DNA of 64,000 nt from Bacteroidota bacterium (GCA_018829205.1 JAHJUE010000025.1:36380-100379), one strand, 5' to 3'; positions 53,732 to 63,689 are shown, numbered from the stretch's first letter. Translations and numbers: made by a program. Notes: a model not told the origin generated them from the sequence alone.

Positions 53732-56638
53732 TTATTTTAGGAAATTCCAAGAGGCGGTCAAATAAAAATAAAATGATCTATATTCAACATTATTTCTTGA
53801 AGTATCGCCGGCAAAAGCATTTGCGGTAATTTGCAGATTTTCAAAACCTTTATATACTATTCTGGCTGAAATATCACGGATTACCTTATCCTGATCAGGT
53901 ATATATCCAATTCTTCCCATCAGATTCAGATCCCATTCAATATCGGTATGAATGTCCCAATCAGCCCAAAAACTGTGAGAAGAAAATTTATGCGGAGAAT
54001 AATATGTAGCTAATTTATACTTAAAGTCCTCAAAAAAGTACTGATAACCCGCTTTAAAATCCTCATAAAACTCTTTTGCAATTTTCAGGTCAATAGAATT
54101 ACCGATATTTTCATTGATAAAAATAGGGGTATTTTCTAAAAGGTAAATTTTATAATCCGCGTAAATATTAAGGCCTTTTCTGAATTTATACCATCCTGTT
54201 AAATTTCCGTAATGCGCGGATAATCGCGTAAACGTAAGTTCTTGTGAAAACATCAAGGTTGCGGCATCAGTATATTTATAATTAGCCGAAGCAGAATAAA
54301 ATGTATATCTAGTATGTCCCCGGTATTCAACAGATCCTTCATAAATCGGCTGATCAATATTGCCAACAGAGGTCATTTTTCCGTACCCGGCTTTAATCTT
54401 CCAATATTTTGAAGGCATATAAATTATATTGCCCAAATACGACATATAATTAATATTACCTGAATTATTTGCCAAATAACCGCGATGAACATTTCCGCCG
54501 ATTGAGATATTTTCAAACAGTCCTATTTCTCCCCCGGTCCCCATTTTGTTAAAATCAAATCCGTCATTTCCGTGATAGAAATATATTTCAGGATAGAAAT
54601 TTGCATAGGAAAAGAAATTTTCGGTAAAGTTACCGGAACCGGAATCAGTATCATCCATAACTACATCCGGTACAGGCAGCCATTCTTTTCTTTGCGAGAC
54701 AAGCAAATTCTCAGGGGCGTCTTGTTCAATTAAAGTATAAATATCATTCGAAGAATTATACTCGCCTTCGTTTGCGTAAGCGTCGGCAAGTAGTATCTGA
54801 AGCTCATAATCGTTAGGATACAATACGGCTAATGGGGCCAAAATATCAATTGTACTGTCGAAATCGTCATCTAAATAATATGCTTTTGCTTTCAATTTTT
54901 TTATATGATAATCGTCTTTTCTTTCCAGTAAAAAATTATAAATATCTATTGCTTCCCCGAATTCCTGAGCGCAAATATATACATCCGCAAACTCCAGTAA
55001 TAAATCTTTATTGGCTGATTTTTCATCAATGTACTTCAGATAATAATCAATAGCTTCATCGCATTTTGAATTTAATGCCAGGTTTCTGCCGATTTCAAGA
55101 TTATTTATAACCGGAGGTGAAGTTTGGACTTTTTCTGTTTCCGGCTGTTTAGGATTTTTTTCTTCCAGATCCAACAGCAAACTGACAAGATCAGGGTTGC
55201 TAGCATCCAATTGAGCGGCCTTCATCGCATATATGTTGGCGTCTTTATAATTGCCTTTTAGAAAATTTAATCTGCCCAAAAACGTAAGCGCGTCAATTTC
55301 GAATGGGTTCTTATTTATCGATTCATTAAGAAGTTTAAATGCGAGATTATAATTTTTATCATCTTTATTAAGTACAATTATTTTTGAGGCAAGTATTTTA
55401 TAGCTGTTTTCATCCGGATTAATTTTAATTGCTTTTTGAATATTAATAAATGCTTCATCGTACATGGAATCATATGAAAGTGTTTTAGCAAGAAGGAAAT
55501 ATATATCATCGGCATTTGAATTATGGCTTAAATAATCTTCCATAAGATCTGCCGAGCTGCTATAATTCCTAATACTATTATATAGATTAACCAGTTTTAC
55601 AAGAGTTTGTTTGTCGTTTTTATTTTTTTGAAGACTTGCGGTATAGGAATCGATCAGTTTATCATTGTACTCTTCCCTACCTTCAGCGGTTATATCCATG
55701 AGGTCATCAAATCTTGATATACCAACATAATTAGGTGAAAGATAACTTAAATGAGAATAAGCTTCGTCATAAAGACCTGATTTTACAAGTTGTTCAATCA
55801 GGTTAAATCTAACATCATCCTTGTTCGGATCATTTAATAAAATCTGTTTATAACTTTCTATCAATGCGCTATTATGCTGAGGAAGCATTTCCGAAACTGA
55901 AAAACTTACATAACTTTTTGCGAGTTTTAATCCGTCTTCGGCTTCTTTGTTAAATGGTTTGATTTCCAAAGCTGTGTTAAAAGAATTTATGGCTTCTTCG
56001 TTTTTTCCAAGCCAAAGTTTGAAATAACCATGTCTTGTAATTAATCTCCAATCATTAGGATATTTTAGAATATAAACCGATAATAAATTTTCACCTTTTA
56101 CAATAGAATTATTTTTCGCAAAAACTTCGCTGTATTTTAATATTTCTTCGGGAGTTGAATTATGTTCTCTTTTTAAATACTCGTCGTACCATTTTTCAGC
56201 TAATGTATAATTTTCAAGCTCTACGTAACTATCAGCAATTTTTAAGTAATTATCGGCATACTCAGGATCGGTTTTTAGATTATTTTTGTAATAATCAATT
56301 TCTTTATAAATTGAATTTTTCCATTCAGTCTCAACCCTATCAAAATTGCGTAATATTTCCGAATCTGTTGAGTCAATTTGTTTAGCTCGTTTAAAATCAT
56401 AATAGGCATTATTAAGGTTATCCAACCTTTCATAACATAATCCTCTTAAGGAATATCCATCGGCATCAAACGGGTTAATAGATATGTAATTTTTTAAACG
56501 GTCGATAGCTCTTTCATAAAAGCCGGACTGCATATTTTCAATAGCCTGGCGTTTTAATATTTCACTATTTGTTTGTCCGTATAAAAAAGAAAAACAAGCG
56601 AGAATAATTATTAATAATTTTTTTATGGTCAGTTTCAT
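53732..56638 (-). CDS. TPR protein with C-terminal outer-membrane beta-barrel (PgaA/YaiO-like exporter)
   Basis: A 968-residue protein. A signal peptide (MKLTIKKLLIIILACFSFLYG) is followed by a long array of tetratricopeptide repeats (about 25-480 and 510-660; YERAIDRLKNYISINPFDADGYSLRG is typical) and, from about 680, alternating amphipathic beta strands ending in an aromatic residue region (YFYLTASWNFLK, terminal Lys after Phe-Leu). This is the architecture of polysaccharide export proteins such as PgaA and BcsC. It starts within the stop of the ATPase gene (TAATG overlap). The 263 bp between its stop and the GT2 start are AT-rich and may hold a second promoter. Confidence 0.9.
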   Translation of the reverse strand: MKLTIKKLLIIILACFSFLYGQTNSEILKRQAIENMQSGFYERAIDRLKNYISINPFDADGYSLRGLCYERLDNLNNAYYDFKRAKQIDSTDSEILRNFDRVETEWKNSIYKEIDYYKNNLKTDPEYADNYLKIADSYVELENYTLAEKWYDEYLKREHNSTPEEILKYSEVFAKNNSIVKGENLLSVYILKYPNDWRLITRHGYFKLWLGKNEEAINSFNTALEIKPFNKEAEDGLKLAKSYVSFSVSEMLPQHNSALIESYKQILLNDPNKDDVRFNLIEQLVKSGLYDEAYSHLSYLSPNYVGISRFDDLMDITAEGREEYNDKLIDSYTASLQKNKNDKQTLVKLVNLYNSIRNYSSSADLMEDYLSHNSNADDIYFLLAKTLSYDSMYDEAFINIQKAIKINPDENSYKILASKIIVLNKDDKNYNLAFKLLNESINKNPFEIDALTFLGRLNFLKGNYKDANIYAMKAAQLDASNPDLVSLLLDLEEKNPKQPETEKVQTSPPVINNLEIGRNLALNSKCDEAIDYYLKYIDEKSANKDLLLEFADVYICAQEFGEAIDIYNFLLERKDDYHIKKLKAKAYYLDDDFDSTIDILAPLAVLYPNDYELQILLADAYANEGEYNSSNDIYTLIEQDAPENLLVSQRKEWLPVPDVVMDDTDSGSGNFTENFFSYANFYPEIYFYHGNDGFDFNKMGTGGEIGLFENISIGGNVHRGYLANNSGNINYMSYLGNIIYMPSKYWKIKAGYGKMTSVGNIDQPIYEGSVEYRGHTRYTFYSASANYKYTDAATLMFSQELTFTRLSAHYGNLTGWYKFRKGLNIYADYKIYLLENTPIFINENIGNSIDLKIAKEFYEDFKAGYQYFFEDFKYKLATYYSPHKFSSHSFWADWDIHTDIEWDLNLMGRIGYIPDQDKVIRDISARIVYKGFENLQITANAFAGDTSRNNVEYRSFYFYLTASWNFLK

Positions 56639-57891
56639 TACCCGGTGAATTTATTCAAAGGGACATAGTTTTCCTCTGAGTCAGCCTGCGAGGACACTAT
56701 ATAATCCAACATACTTTCGGCATTTGAAATATTCTCATCAATTTCAATATTCATAATAGAAATATATTCTAACACGGTAGTCAAATAATTTTCGTCAACA
56801 CTTGGAAAGTGACTTTGAATTTGGCTTAATAAATTGGGAACGCTTTGCGGATTGCTGCGGGCAATAAGGACAATTATTTTATTATCGACGACAGAAATTT
56901 TATCTTTTTTATCGGTTGATAATCTTACAGCATTCTGAAGCTGGTTAATTGAAAGTAAACCTTTAACCTGAGCCGCGGGATCTAATTTAAAAGAAACTAA
57001 ATTAAATAATTGTCCGGTACTTTTGAACAAAGCGATTTGATTATTTAATATAAGCTGAAAATCGTTTTGATTATAAACATTCGAAAAGCTCATTACATCG
57101 CCGGCGCTTTCATTTTTAGGAATATGCATTGATGTTCTTGAATTAGCTTGAGGCGCGTTCTGCTGAACCGGTTTCTTTTCTTCAGGTTCGTCAATTATTA
57201 ATCCCTTATATGGCTCAATTCTATAATCGGCAGTGAACTGACCTTCGGTATGTCCGATATTCGGACTAATAATAACCTTACCGCCCTGACTTAACTGCCC
57301 CTTTGAAGAATCTTTTTTAAGATAAACTATTCCCGTAACACTTTGGGCTAATACATCTACTATTAATTGAGCCTTATCCGTAGCTGGTTCACTAACTAAA
57401 AACAGACTTGTAATATCATGATCTTCAATAGTTTCCAAAGTTCTTAAAAATGTTTCTCTCAGTAATTCTAAATTCCTGAAACCAATATATGGCGTTAATT
57501 CATCAAAAATAATTCTTGAGGGATTATATTGATTTACCACTGTAATAATATCGTTAAGATATTCCACAAGAGCATAATCCGGACTGTTCATATCATATAT
57601 ATCATTTGGAGGAGCGACACGCACAACAATTATTAGATTCTGATTCATGTAGGATTGAATATCGAAATTAAGAGAAGCAGCCTGAATCATTACATCTTTT
57701 GGACGCATATTTGTAAAATAAAGACATACTTCTTTCGATTTTGCGGCTTCAAGAGCAAATTGCAGTCCGAGTAGGGTTCTACCGGATTTCCTGGACCCCA
57801 TCAATAGATAACTTCCGCCCCGGTACACACCGCCCCATTTTATATCAATAAAAGAAAATCCAAAAGGAATTAAACTTACAGAACCTGCCAT
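56638..57891 (-). CDS. KaiC/RadA-like RecA-superfamily ATPase with altered Walker A
   Basis: A 417-residue cytoplasmic protein. Residues 1-230 form a KaiC-type domain opening PFGFSFIDIKWGGVYRGGSYLLMG. Walker A reads GSRKSGRT (G32-T39), with Arg in place of the invariant Lys; Walker B is RIIFDEL. Residues 260-300 are a linker, and 300-417 a small alpha-beta domain. Its role in the locus is unknown; KaiC-like ATPases act in signalling and in organising membrane systems. It precedes the exporter with a one-base overlap and is 143 bp after the GH9 gene. Nucleotide binding is possible, but hydrolysis is doubtful. Confidence 0.82.
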   Translation of the reverse strand: MAGSVSLIPFGFSFIDIKWGGVYRGGSYLLMGSRKSGRTLLGLQFALEAAKSKEVCLYFTNMRPKDVMIQAASLNFDIQSYMNQNLIIVVRVAPPNDIYDMNSPDYALVEYLNDIITVVNQYNPSRIIFDELTPYIGFRNLELLRETFLRTLETIEDHDITSLFLVSEPATDKAQLIVDVLAQSVTGIVYLKKDSSKGQLSQGGKVIISPNIGHTEGQFTADYRIEPYKGLIIDEPEEKKPVQQNAPQANSRTSMHIPKNESAGDVMSFSNVYNQNDFQLILNNQIALFKSTGQLFNLVSFKLDPAAQVKGLLSINQLQNAVRLSTDKKDKISVVDNKIIVLIARSNPQSVPNLLSQIQSHFPSVDENYLTTVLEYISIMNIEIDENISNAESMLDYIVSSQADSEENYVPLNKFTG

Positions 57892-58034
57892 TTTACCACC
57901 TAATATTTATAGCAATCATATGAAACAATTACTATGCCTATAAAAATCCAGAAATTGCTCAATTTTCGCACTAATAAAAAAATCTTCGTGTCTCATTTTA
58001 AGATAATTCCATTTCAAATACAATAAAAAGTTTT

Positions 58035-59711
58035 TTAATTGGAATAAAAACCCATTACAAAAATTGCAGTCGCGTTTGCCGATATTGTAGGTTCGTTGCA
58101 AATATAATCCATTCTGTCGTCCCTGTAAAAGGAAAAATCGGTTTGAAACTTTGAGTATTTGTCGGAACTCTCAAAAGGAATTTCATAACTATCTAAAAAT
58201 TCCTTTGTTACAGGTCCTGCCGCAAATCCGCCGAGCAGATATCCGTTTTTAAAATACGCAATTTGATGATGAAATTTTTTAGTAAAGTTGCTTCCGATAT
58301 TATAAATAAAACTTATTCCCCATTGATTTTTACCAAGTATAAAATCTCTTTGAAATACATCCAGTGTATCAAAGCTTTTATCGTTTGTTAATGATTTATA
58401 CAAAATATTTTGCAAACAAATTCCTATTAAAGTATTATTTGTTCCCCATGAGTAAGCGGCTCCCTGACCAAAAATATTTTTTTTCTGAGTATCATTAAAG
58501 TGTTCTAAATTTTTTCTAATATATTCAATGTATTTAGGATCATATTCCGCCAAACGGAAATGAGCAAAAGAGTTAATATCACCCCAGCTCCACCAATAAT
58601 CCGATTTGGCCGAATCTGCATATTCTTTAGCTAACTTTAAGAATTTATTTTTTTGGGTTGATTTGTACAACTCAACTGCGCCTAAAGCGAGTTTTCCGTA
58701 AAACTTTTTATCTATGTACATTCCCGTACCGTTTGTATCAATATCAGGAACGTTTTTATGAATCGAATAAAGGTCTTCGGCAGCGGTTAAACATTTATCT
58801 GAATACTCTTTATAATTAAATTTTGCATCCCAAATTCTTGATCCCAATGATAAAGCAGCGGCATATATTCCGATTAAATTTTTCCCAATTCCAGCAAATG
58901 CAGGCCGTTCGAATTGAAGCGGATCCTGCTCAGGCATTCTCCATCCAACATCATGATCCTGAAGCGTTTGTACCTGTGTAATTAATTTATATTTCTTCAA
59001 TTCTCCATGCTGAACAAGAAGGTTTGCTCTCAGCAGCCAATCCAGTCCAACCTTTGCTTCCTCTAAAATATCTGGCACATTATTGCCGTTGTTATCAAAA
59101 TTAAATTTCTCAGGGGCAAAATCGTATGCGAGCAATAATGTATATGTTGCGTAGGCTGTAGTATTTAAAAATTTAACATAGTCACCTGCATCATGCCAGC
59201 CGCCGGTTAAATCATATTTTTCGTTTAATTCTTTCCCGTCTTCAATAATTAATGAGGCATCTGCAATATGGCAGATTTCGTGCATAAAGGGTTCAGTATA
59301 CCCGCATCTCTGAAGCGAAAAAAATTGAAGCAAGGAATCAGCTATTCCATTATAAACTTCTTTTCCAATCTTAAAAGGATATGATTTTTTATTGCCGATT
59401 ATAAAAATATATGTGCCGGTTTCGGTTAATTCAGTAAATTGAAATCGATATGTAAATCTAAAATTTCCATATGTTGTAACGCTATTAAAGACTTGTCCGT
59501 TATAAACCGATTTGTTTGTTTTCGAATTTACAATTGAATAATCCAGTTTATTCAAACTATGATCGGATAAAATTACACCTGATTTTACATCCTCAGGTAA
59601 AAATCCTACCTGATTAATTCTTATATGAATTTCAGAATAAATAAGGCTTGAATTAAAAAGTGTAATCAAAAAAAATAGGACAACAAATTTGCCATAAAAA
59701 GTAGAATTCAT
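58035..59711 (-). CDS. Glycoside hydrolase family 9 (endoglucanase-type) with N-terminal Ig-like domain
   Basis: A 558-residue secreted enzyme. Signal peptide MNSTFYGKFVVLFFLITLFN... is followed by a CelD-N-type Ig domain (about 28-115; IRINQVGFLPEDVKSGVIL) and the (alpha/alpha)6 GH9 catalytic domain. The nucleophile-water-activating aspartates are in LTGGWHDAGDYVKF (D174, D177), and the acid Glu in the C-terminal CNEPTISANATAIFVMGF. NNVPDILEEAKVGLDWLLR is conserved. GH9 enzymes cut beta-1,4-glucans. Placed before a synthase locus it may trim or release the exported polymer; it could also serve in cellulose breakdown. Confidence 0.92.
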   Translation of the reverse strand: MNSTFYGKFVVLFFLITLFNSSLIYSEIHIRINQVGFLPEDVKSGVILSDHSLNKLDYSIVNSKTNKSVYNGQVFNSVTTYGNFRFTYRFQFTELTETGTYIFIIGNKKSYPFKIGKEVYNGIADSLLQFFSLQRCGYTEPFMHEICHIADASLIIEDGKELNEKYDLTGGWHDAGDYVKFLNTTAYATYTLLLAYDFAPEKFNFDNNGNNVPDILEEAKVGLDWLLRANLLVQHGELKKYKLITQVQTLQDHDVGWRMPEQDPLQFERPAFAGIGKNLIGIYAAALSLGSRIWDAKFNYKEYSDKCLTAAEDLYSIHKNVPDIDTNGTGMYIDKKFYGKLALGAVELYKSTQKNKFLKLAKEYADSAKSDYWWSWGDINSFAHFRLAEYDPKYIEYIRKNLEHFNDTQKKNIFGQGAAYSWGTNNTLIGICLQNILYKSLTNDKSFDTLDVFQRDFILGKNQWGISFIYNIGSNFTKKFHHQIAYFKNGYLLGGFAAGPVTKEFLDSYEIPFESSDKYSKFQTDFSFYRDDRMDYICNEPTISANATAIFVMGFYSN

Positions 59712-59786
59712 AGATTGCCGTAATAGTTATATGTTCGGTTTTTATAACTAATAAAATGGAAAAAGTTTCATTAAAAGGCGAATATA

Positions 59787-60416
59787 TTAATCAATATTCT
59801 TATCAGGAAAAGTTGTATTAAATACATGGTCCCATATAGGCTGGCTTACACCAAAACCTTTATCATCGTACTTGTAATGATGAAGCATATGATGATTTTT
59901 TATTGCAAGCCAAAAATTACTTTTCATGTTAAAATGATGGATTGCATAATGTGTTATATCATAAAAAAGGTAGCCGACTAAAAATCCTGCAAAAAACGGG
60001 GAAACCAAAACTGAACCGAAAATAGAATTAAATATAAAATAGAATAATGAAGCCAAAGGAATACTTACCGAAGGAGGCATAACAAGTCTTTTTGAATCTT
60101 TCGGATAATCATGATGTACGCCGTGAAACATAAAATGAAGTCTTTTTCCTATTTCACTTGAAGGTTTATAATGGAAAATAAATCTGTGCAGAACGTATTC
60201 AGTAATTGTCCAAACAGCAAGTCCAATAAAAAAATAAAGAAGAATTACCTCTGCAATGATATTAAAGGTAAATATGCTTCTGTAAAGAAAAAAAAGAATT
60301 ATCGGTATGAAAAACCACAGCGGAACTGTCCAATGCACTCTTGATAAGGACTCTAAGAAGTTGTTTTCAAACATTCTTACGGTTTCGTCCTTATTTGAAA
60401 TGTATTTTTTAGTCAT
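59787..60416 (-). CDS. Fatty-acid-hydroxylase/sterol-desaturase family membrane protein
   Basis: About 209 residues from the ATG at 60414-60416 (MTKKYISNKDETV), which has a GGAG site upstream; the open frame extends a little further. It has four or five membrane helices and the family's di-iron His clusters: EYVLHRFIFH, FHGVHHDYP, THYAIHHF and KNHHMLHHY. Members oxidise fatty acyl chains, sterols or carotenoids; a 2-hydroxylation of fatty acyl chains is likely. It lies upstream of the GH9 gene on the same strand, but operon linkage is unclear. Confidence 0.92.
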   Translation of the reverse strand: MTKKYISNKDETVRMFENNFLESLSRVHWTVPLWFFIPIILFFLYRSIFTFNIIAEVILLYFFIGLAVWTITEYVLHRFIFHYKPSSEIGKRLHFMFHGVHHDYPKDSKRLVMPPSVSIPLASLFYFIFNSIFGSVLVSPFFAGFLVGYLFYDITHYAIHHFNMKSNFWLAIKNHHMLHHYKYDDKGFGVSQPIWDHVFNTTFPDKNID

Positions 60417-60785
60417 TGTCTTTAAACTCCGAAAATATACCACGCAAATTTATGCATATATTATCTTTTTATAAATAGATTATAAAAAAAAATTTAATGT
60501 TTTTATTTGGCTTTCTTTTGGTTTTGATTAAAAAGCGGAATTTATTTTATACTGCGATAAATTCTTGTTATTCGATAATTGACAAATAATTTAACAATTA
60601 TAAATAAAATGAATAATTAGAAGAAGTCAATTTAATATTATAAGATTTATAAGAAAAAATATCTTAATAATTTTGCAAGCCTTTGATTTTCTATATTGAT
60701 TTAATCTCTGAATTAAATTTTCTATATATAATATTGTAAAGACTATAAACAGAATAATTGGTATTCATAAATTGAAATACAAAAA
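60417..60785. other. AT-rich intergenic stretch without a gene
   Basis: No coding frame, RNA or strong repeat was seen in this 369-bp stretch, apart from short homopolymer A and T runs. It separates the desaturase-family gene from the terminator of the secreted repeat protein and probably carries the promoter of the former. Confidence 0.6.
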
Positions 60786-60820
60786 AAAAAGAAGCATAAG
60801 ATTTTCTTATGCTTCTTTTT
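60786..60820 (-). terminator. Terminator after the large secreted repeat protein
   Basis: 16-bp arms AAAAAGAAGCATAAGA and complement surround a TTT loop, with long A and T runs on the two sides, so it can work in both directions. It lies 29 bp after the stop at 60849. Confidence 0.88.
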
Positions 60821-60848
60821 TTATATAAAAAATTATAGTATTAGTATA

Positions 60849-63323
60849 CTATTTTAATAAAGTCATTTTTTTGGAAATTACAGTTGAACCAACTTCCAGC
60901 CTGTAAATATAAACTCCGCTTGAAATATTTTCCGCATTCCAATTTATGCTGTAAGTTCCGGCATTTCTAAAGCCGCTAAATAGTTCTGCAACCTGTTCAC
61001 CAAGAGTATTAAATACTCTTAATTTTACATTAGAAGCCTCAGGAACGACGAATCTAATGGTTGTTGAAGGATTAAACGGATTAGGATAATTCTGTTCCAA
61101 ATTAAACCTGTTGTTTAATACGTTATCCTCAACTCCGGTTACTTGTGTTAAAATAAAATTACCTATTTCTGAATATTCTTTATAACCTTCGGAATCCCTT
61201 GCCCGCGCTCTCCAGAACCATTTGCCTTCTGATAATCCATTGGTGTTATAAGCAGGTTCATTTAAATCTGAGATTACTACATTGTTATTTACAAATTGGG
61301 AATCCTGTGAATACTCAACATCGTATTTTATTTCTCCTTCAGAATAAACAGGCGAGAAAAAAGATAATGTGGGATTAGAAGTAATTTCGACTCCGTTGAT
61401 TGGACTTCCCAAAATTGGAACAGCCGCTAATGTTGGAGGCGCTTCCGGGCTTAATCCCGCAAATACGGAAAAGACTTCTACATTTGAATAACTAGAGTAT
61501 GTAATTCCGTTATCATCTGTAGATCTTACTCTCCAATAATAAGTAGTTCCTGCAAGTAAACCGTTTTCAGTATGGTTTGGTGCCGTTAATAATCCAGGGT
61601 CGGCTAAAGGTGAACTGAAATCACTGTTATTGTCAATATCAAAATCATATTTAAGTCCGCTGGAATTTCCGTTTACTGACCAGCTGAAATACTGGCTGGT
61701 ATTCCAGACCGTTGCGCCGCCGATAGGCCAGTTAAGAAGAGGCACATCAGCACCGCCTGATCCAATAACGACAAATGATTCAATATCGGACCAATTTGAT
61801 TCACTTGAAACTTTTACTCTCCACCAATAATTTTGTCCCGGAATTAGAGTAATAGTTATTAAATTTTCAGTAATACCGTTAACTGAAAATTGCCCCCCTG
61901 TAAAATCATTAATTGTATTATACTCAAGATCGTATGTTAATCCTAAAGAAGGACCTTCAACATGCCATGCAAAATTTACATCTGATGAGTAAACAGTATT
62001 ACCGCCAATCGGCCACGAAAGAATAGGTATTAGATCAGCGCTGAAGTTATAGATTTTAAATTCAGCATAATCGGACCATGCGGATGCCGTAGAACCATTA
62101 AAAGACTGAACCTGCCAAAAATATGTCTCACCGCCCGTTATACCATCATATAAAGTAACATACAAACTTGCAATATCATCCAATGTCCAATAATCGCTTC
62201 CTAATGTACCGCTAATGTCAACATCATTTCCCGACAAAAATTTGCCGTATCGTATATTATATGTAAATCCAAGACTGGGACCATTAAGCACCCAATATAA
62301 CCTTGGAAATTTACTGTAAACTTCTACCCCGCCTGTCGGATAAGCCGGCGAAGGGATTGAAGCATCAACAACATCAAATGTATAAAAATCTGCGGGATCA
62401 GACCATGCAGACCAGTTTGAAATATTGTCTAATTTTGTACGAACTCGCCAATAATAATGCGTACCGCCGGTTAATCCCGGCACAGCCGAAAACAAACCTG
62501 GAATATTATTAATTGAGAGCGCAGTTCCAAAACCCGGATCTGTATCGTATTCAATTTCATAAAAATGCAGTGCATTAAAGTCGGTAGTGTACCAATAAAA
62601 TACAGGAGCGTTTGAATAAACCGTTGTTTCATCTTTTGGGTAAGAAATAATAGGGACAGCTACTTCGCCTGAAGTTGTAAAACTCCAAATAACTGACTGC
62701 GCAACTATTATCGAATTTTTTATTGTAGAAATTCTCCAGTAATAAGTAAGACCGGGATCAAGCCCAATAAAACGCGATGTAGATTTAATTCCCGAAATAA
62801 TTTCTGCTCCTGCCAAACCGGGATCAGTGCCGTATTCTAATTGGAACTCAGGAAATAAATATGTAGTGAAATTTTTTCTGCTTTGAAGTCCCCATGTTAA
62901 TGTAACGCTGCTGTTAAAAATATCGGCCGCGCCGTTTGAAGGTGAGAATAATGTGGGGGTGTAATTATCAATAACCTGGAATGAATAATTATACCATGAG
63001 CCGTCGCCGCCTAATCCGTCAATATCATTATCTCTTACTCTCCAGTAATAAGTCGTATAGTATTGAAGAGTAATGCCGCTTAAATCAGAGCTGTTTGAAA
63101 CGGGAGAAGGAATGGATTCAATAGATGAAAAATTAGAATTTTTAGATATCTCAAAATCATACGGACCGTTGCCAAAACCGTCGCTGAAATCGTCCCAAGT
63201 AATAAGTGTTAATGATTGAGCAACATCTGATTGTTTATCGGCGGGTAAAACATTTGCCGGCTGTGCTGTGACAAGAACAAAACCAGCCAGCGTAAAAATT
63301 AATAATAAAATTTTGAAATTCAT
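60849..63323 (-). CDS. Large secreted Ig/FN3-like repeat protein with type IX-like sorting domain
   Basis: An 824-residue exported protein from the ATG at 63321-63323 (MNFKILLLIFTLAGFVLVTA signal peptide; GGAG site 8 bp upstream). About seven repeats of 95-105 residues (units like FPLSWPIGGATVWNTSQYFSWS-type strands, YYWRVRSTDDN) fill the chain. The C-terminal 85 residues form the sorting domain: NYPNPFNPSTTI, LRVFNTLGEQVAEL, GVYIYRLEVG and KKMTLLK. It is likely exported through the Por/type IX route and attached to the cell surface or released. The function is presumably adhesion or binding. No ligand is known. Confidence 0.92.
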   Translation of the reverse strand: MNFKILLLIFTLAGFVLVTAQPANVLPADKQSDVAQSLTLITWDDFSDGFGNGPYDFEISKNSNFSSIESIPSPVSNSSDLSGITLQYYTTYYWRVRDNDIDGLGGDGSWYNYSFQVIDNYTPTLFSPSNGAADIFNSSVTLTWGLQSRKNFTTYLFPEFQLEYGTDPGLAGAEIISGIKSTSRFIGLDPGLTYYWRISTIKNSIIVAQSVIWSFTTSGEVAVPIISYPKDETTVYSNAPVFYWYTTDFNALHFYEIEYDTDPGFGTALSINNIPGLFSAVPGLTGGTHYYWRVRTKLDNISNWSAWSDPADFYTFDVVDASIPSPAYPTGGVEVYSKFPRLYWVLNGPSLGFTYNIRYGKFLSGNDVDISGTLGSDYWTLDDIASLYVTLYDGITGGETYFWQVQSFNGSTASAWSDYAEFKIYNFSADLIPILSWPIGGNTVYSSDVNFAWHVEGPSLGLTYDLEYNTINDFTGGQFSVNGITENLITITLIPGQNYWWRVKVSSESNWSDIESFVVIGSGGADVPLLNWPIGGATVWNTSQYFSWSVNGNSSGLKYDFDIDNNSDFSSPLADPGLLTAPNHTENGLLAGTTYYWRVRSTDDNGITYSSYSNVEVFSVFAGLSPEAPPTLAAVPILGSPINGVEITSNPTLSFFSPVYSEGEIKYDVEYSQDSQFVNNNVVISDLNEPAYNTNGLSEGKWFWRARARDSEGYKEYSEIGNFILTQVTGVEDNVLNNRFNLEQNYPNPFNPSTTIRFVVPEASNVKLRVFNTLGEQVAELFSGFRNAGTYSINWNAENISSGVYIYRLEVGSTVISKKMTLLK

Positions 63324-63511
63324 TTTACGGCTCCAATAATTATACAAAGTTAATTCAATCCGGAATAAAATGTCAGAAATTTCTAAGTGCTTATAAGCTG
63401 AAGTTTTTATAAACTCAACAAAAATTTATTGTTGAAACGATACTTATAAGTACCATACATTAATTATCGAATTCATACATATTTTGTTTAATTATCAGAA
63501 GAACAAAAAAA

Positions 63512-63543
63512 AATGCTGCAATAAATAAATATATTGCAGCATT
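63512..63543 (-). terminator. Terminator after the 29-codon peptide gene
   Basis: 12-bp arms AATGCTGCAATA and complement around an 8-base AT loop. On the minus strand it is followed by nine T (63503-63511), 56 bp after the stop of the small ORF at 63600. Confidence 0.85.
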
Positions 63544-63599
63544 CAAATAACATATAGTGTTAAGCTATTTTAGCGTGGTTACAGAGTATAATTTTTCAC

Positions 63600-63689
63600 T
63601 TAGAAAAAAGAAGTCTGGCAAGCATAAATTGCCGAGGCTACTACTAGCCAAAACAGCACTAAATAGATTGATATAAATAATTTTTTCAT
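63600..63689 (-). CDS. 29-residue hydrophobic peptide
   Basis: ATG at 63687-63689 and TAA at 63600-63602. The peptide begins MKKLFISIYLVLFWL and ends ACQTSFF: a basic start, one hydrophobic span and a Cys near the end. A weak GGAAA site precedes it, and a strong terminator follows. It is too short for usual gene finders. It could be a membrane peptide, a leader or a chance frame; the terminator supports a transcript here. Confidence 0.45.
   Translation of the reverse strand: MKKLFISIYLVLFWLVVASAIYACQTSFF

Noticed and set aside
49580..57891. A standard pgaABCD operon
   Set aside because: The GT2 and TPR-barrel proteins fit, but the deacetylase lacks its metal motifs, and the KaiC-like and GATase-like parts are foreign to Pga systems.
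57916..58101. 61-codon minus-strand ORF between the ATPase and GH9 genes
   Set aside because: It overlaps the 3' end of the GH9 gene in another frame and shows no family pattern or ribosome site.
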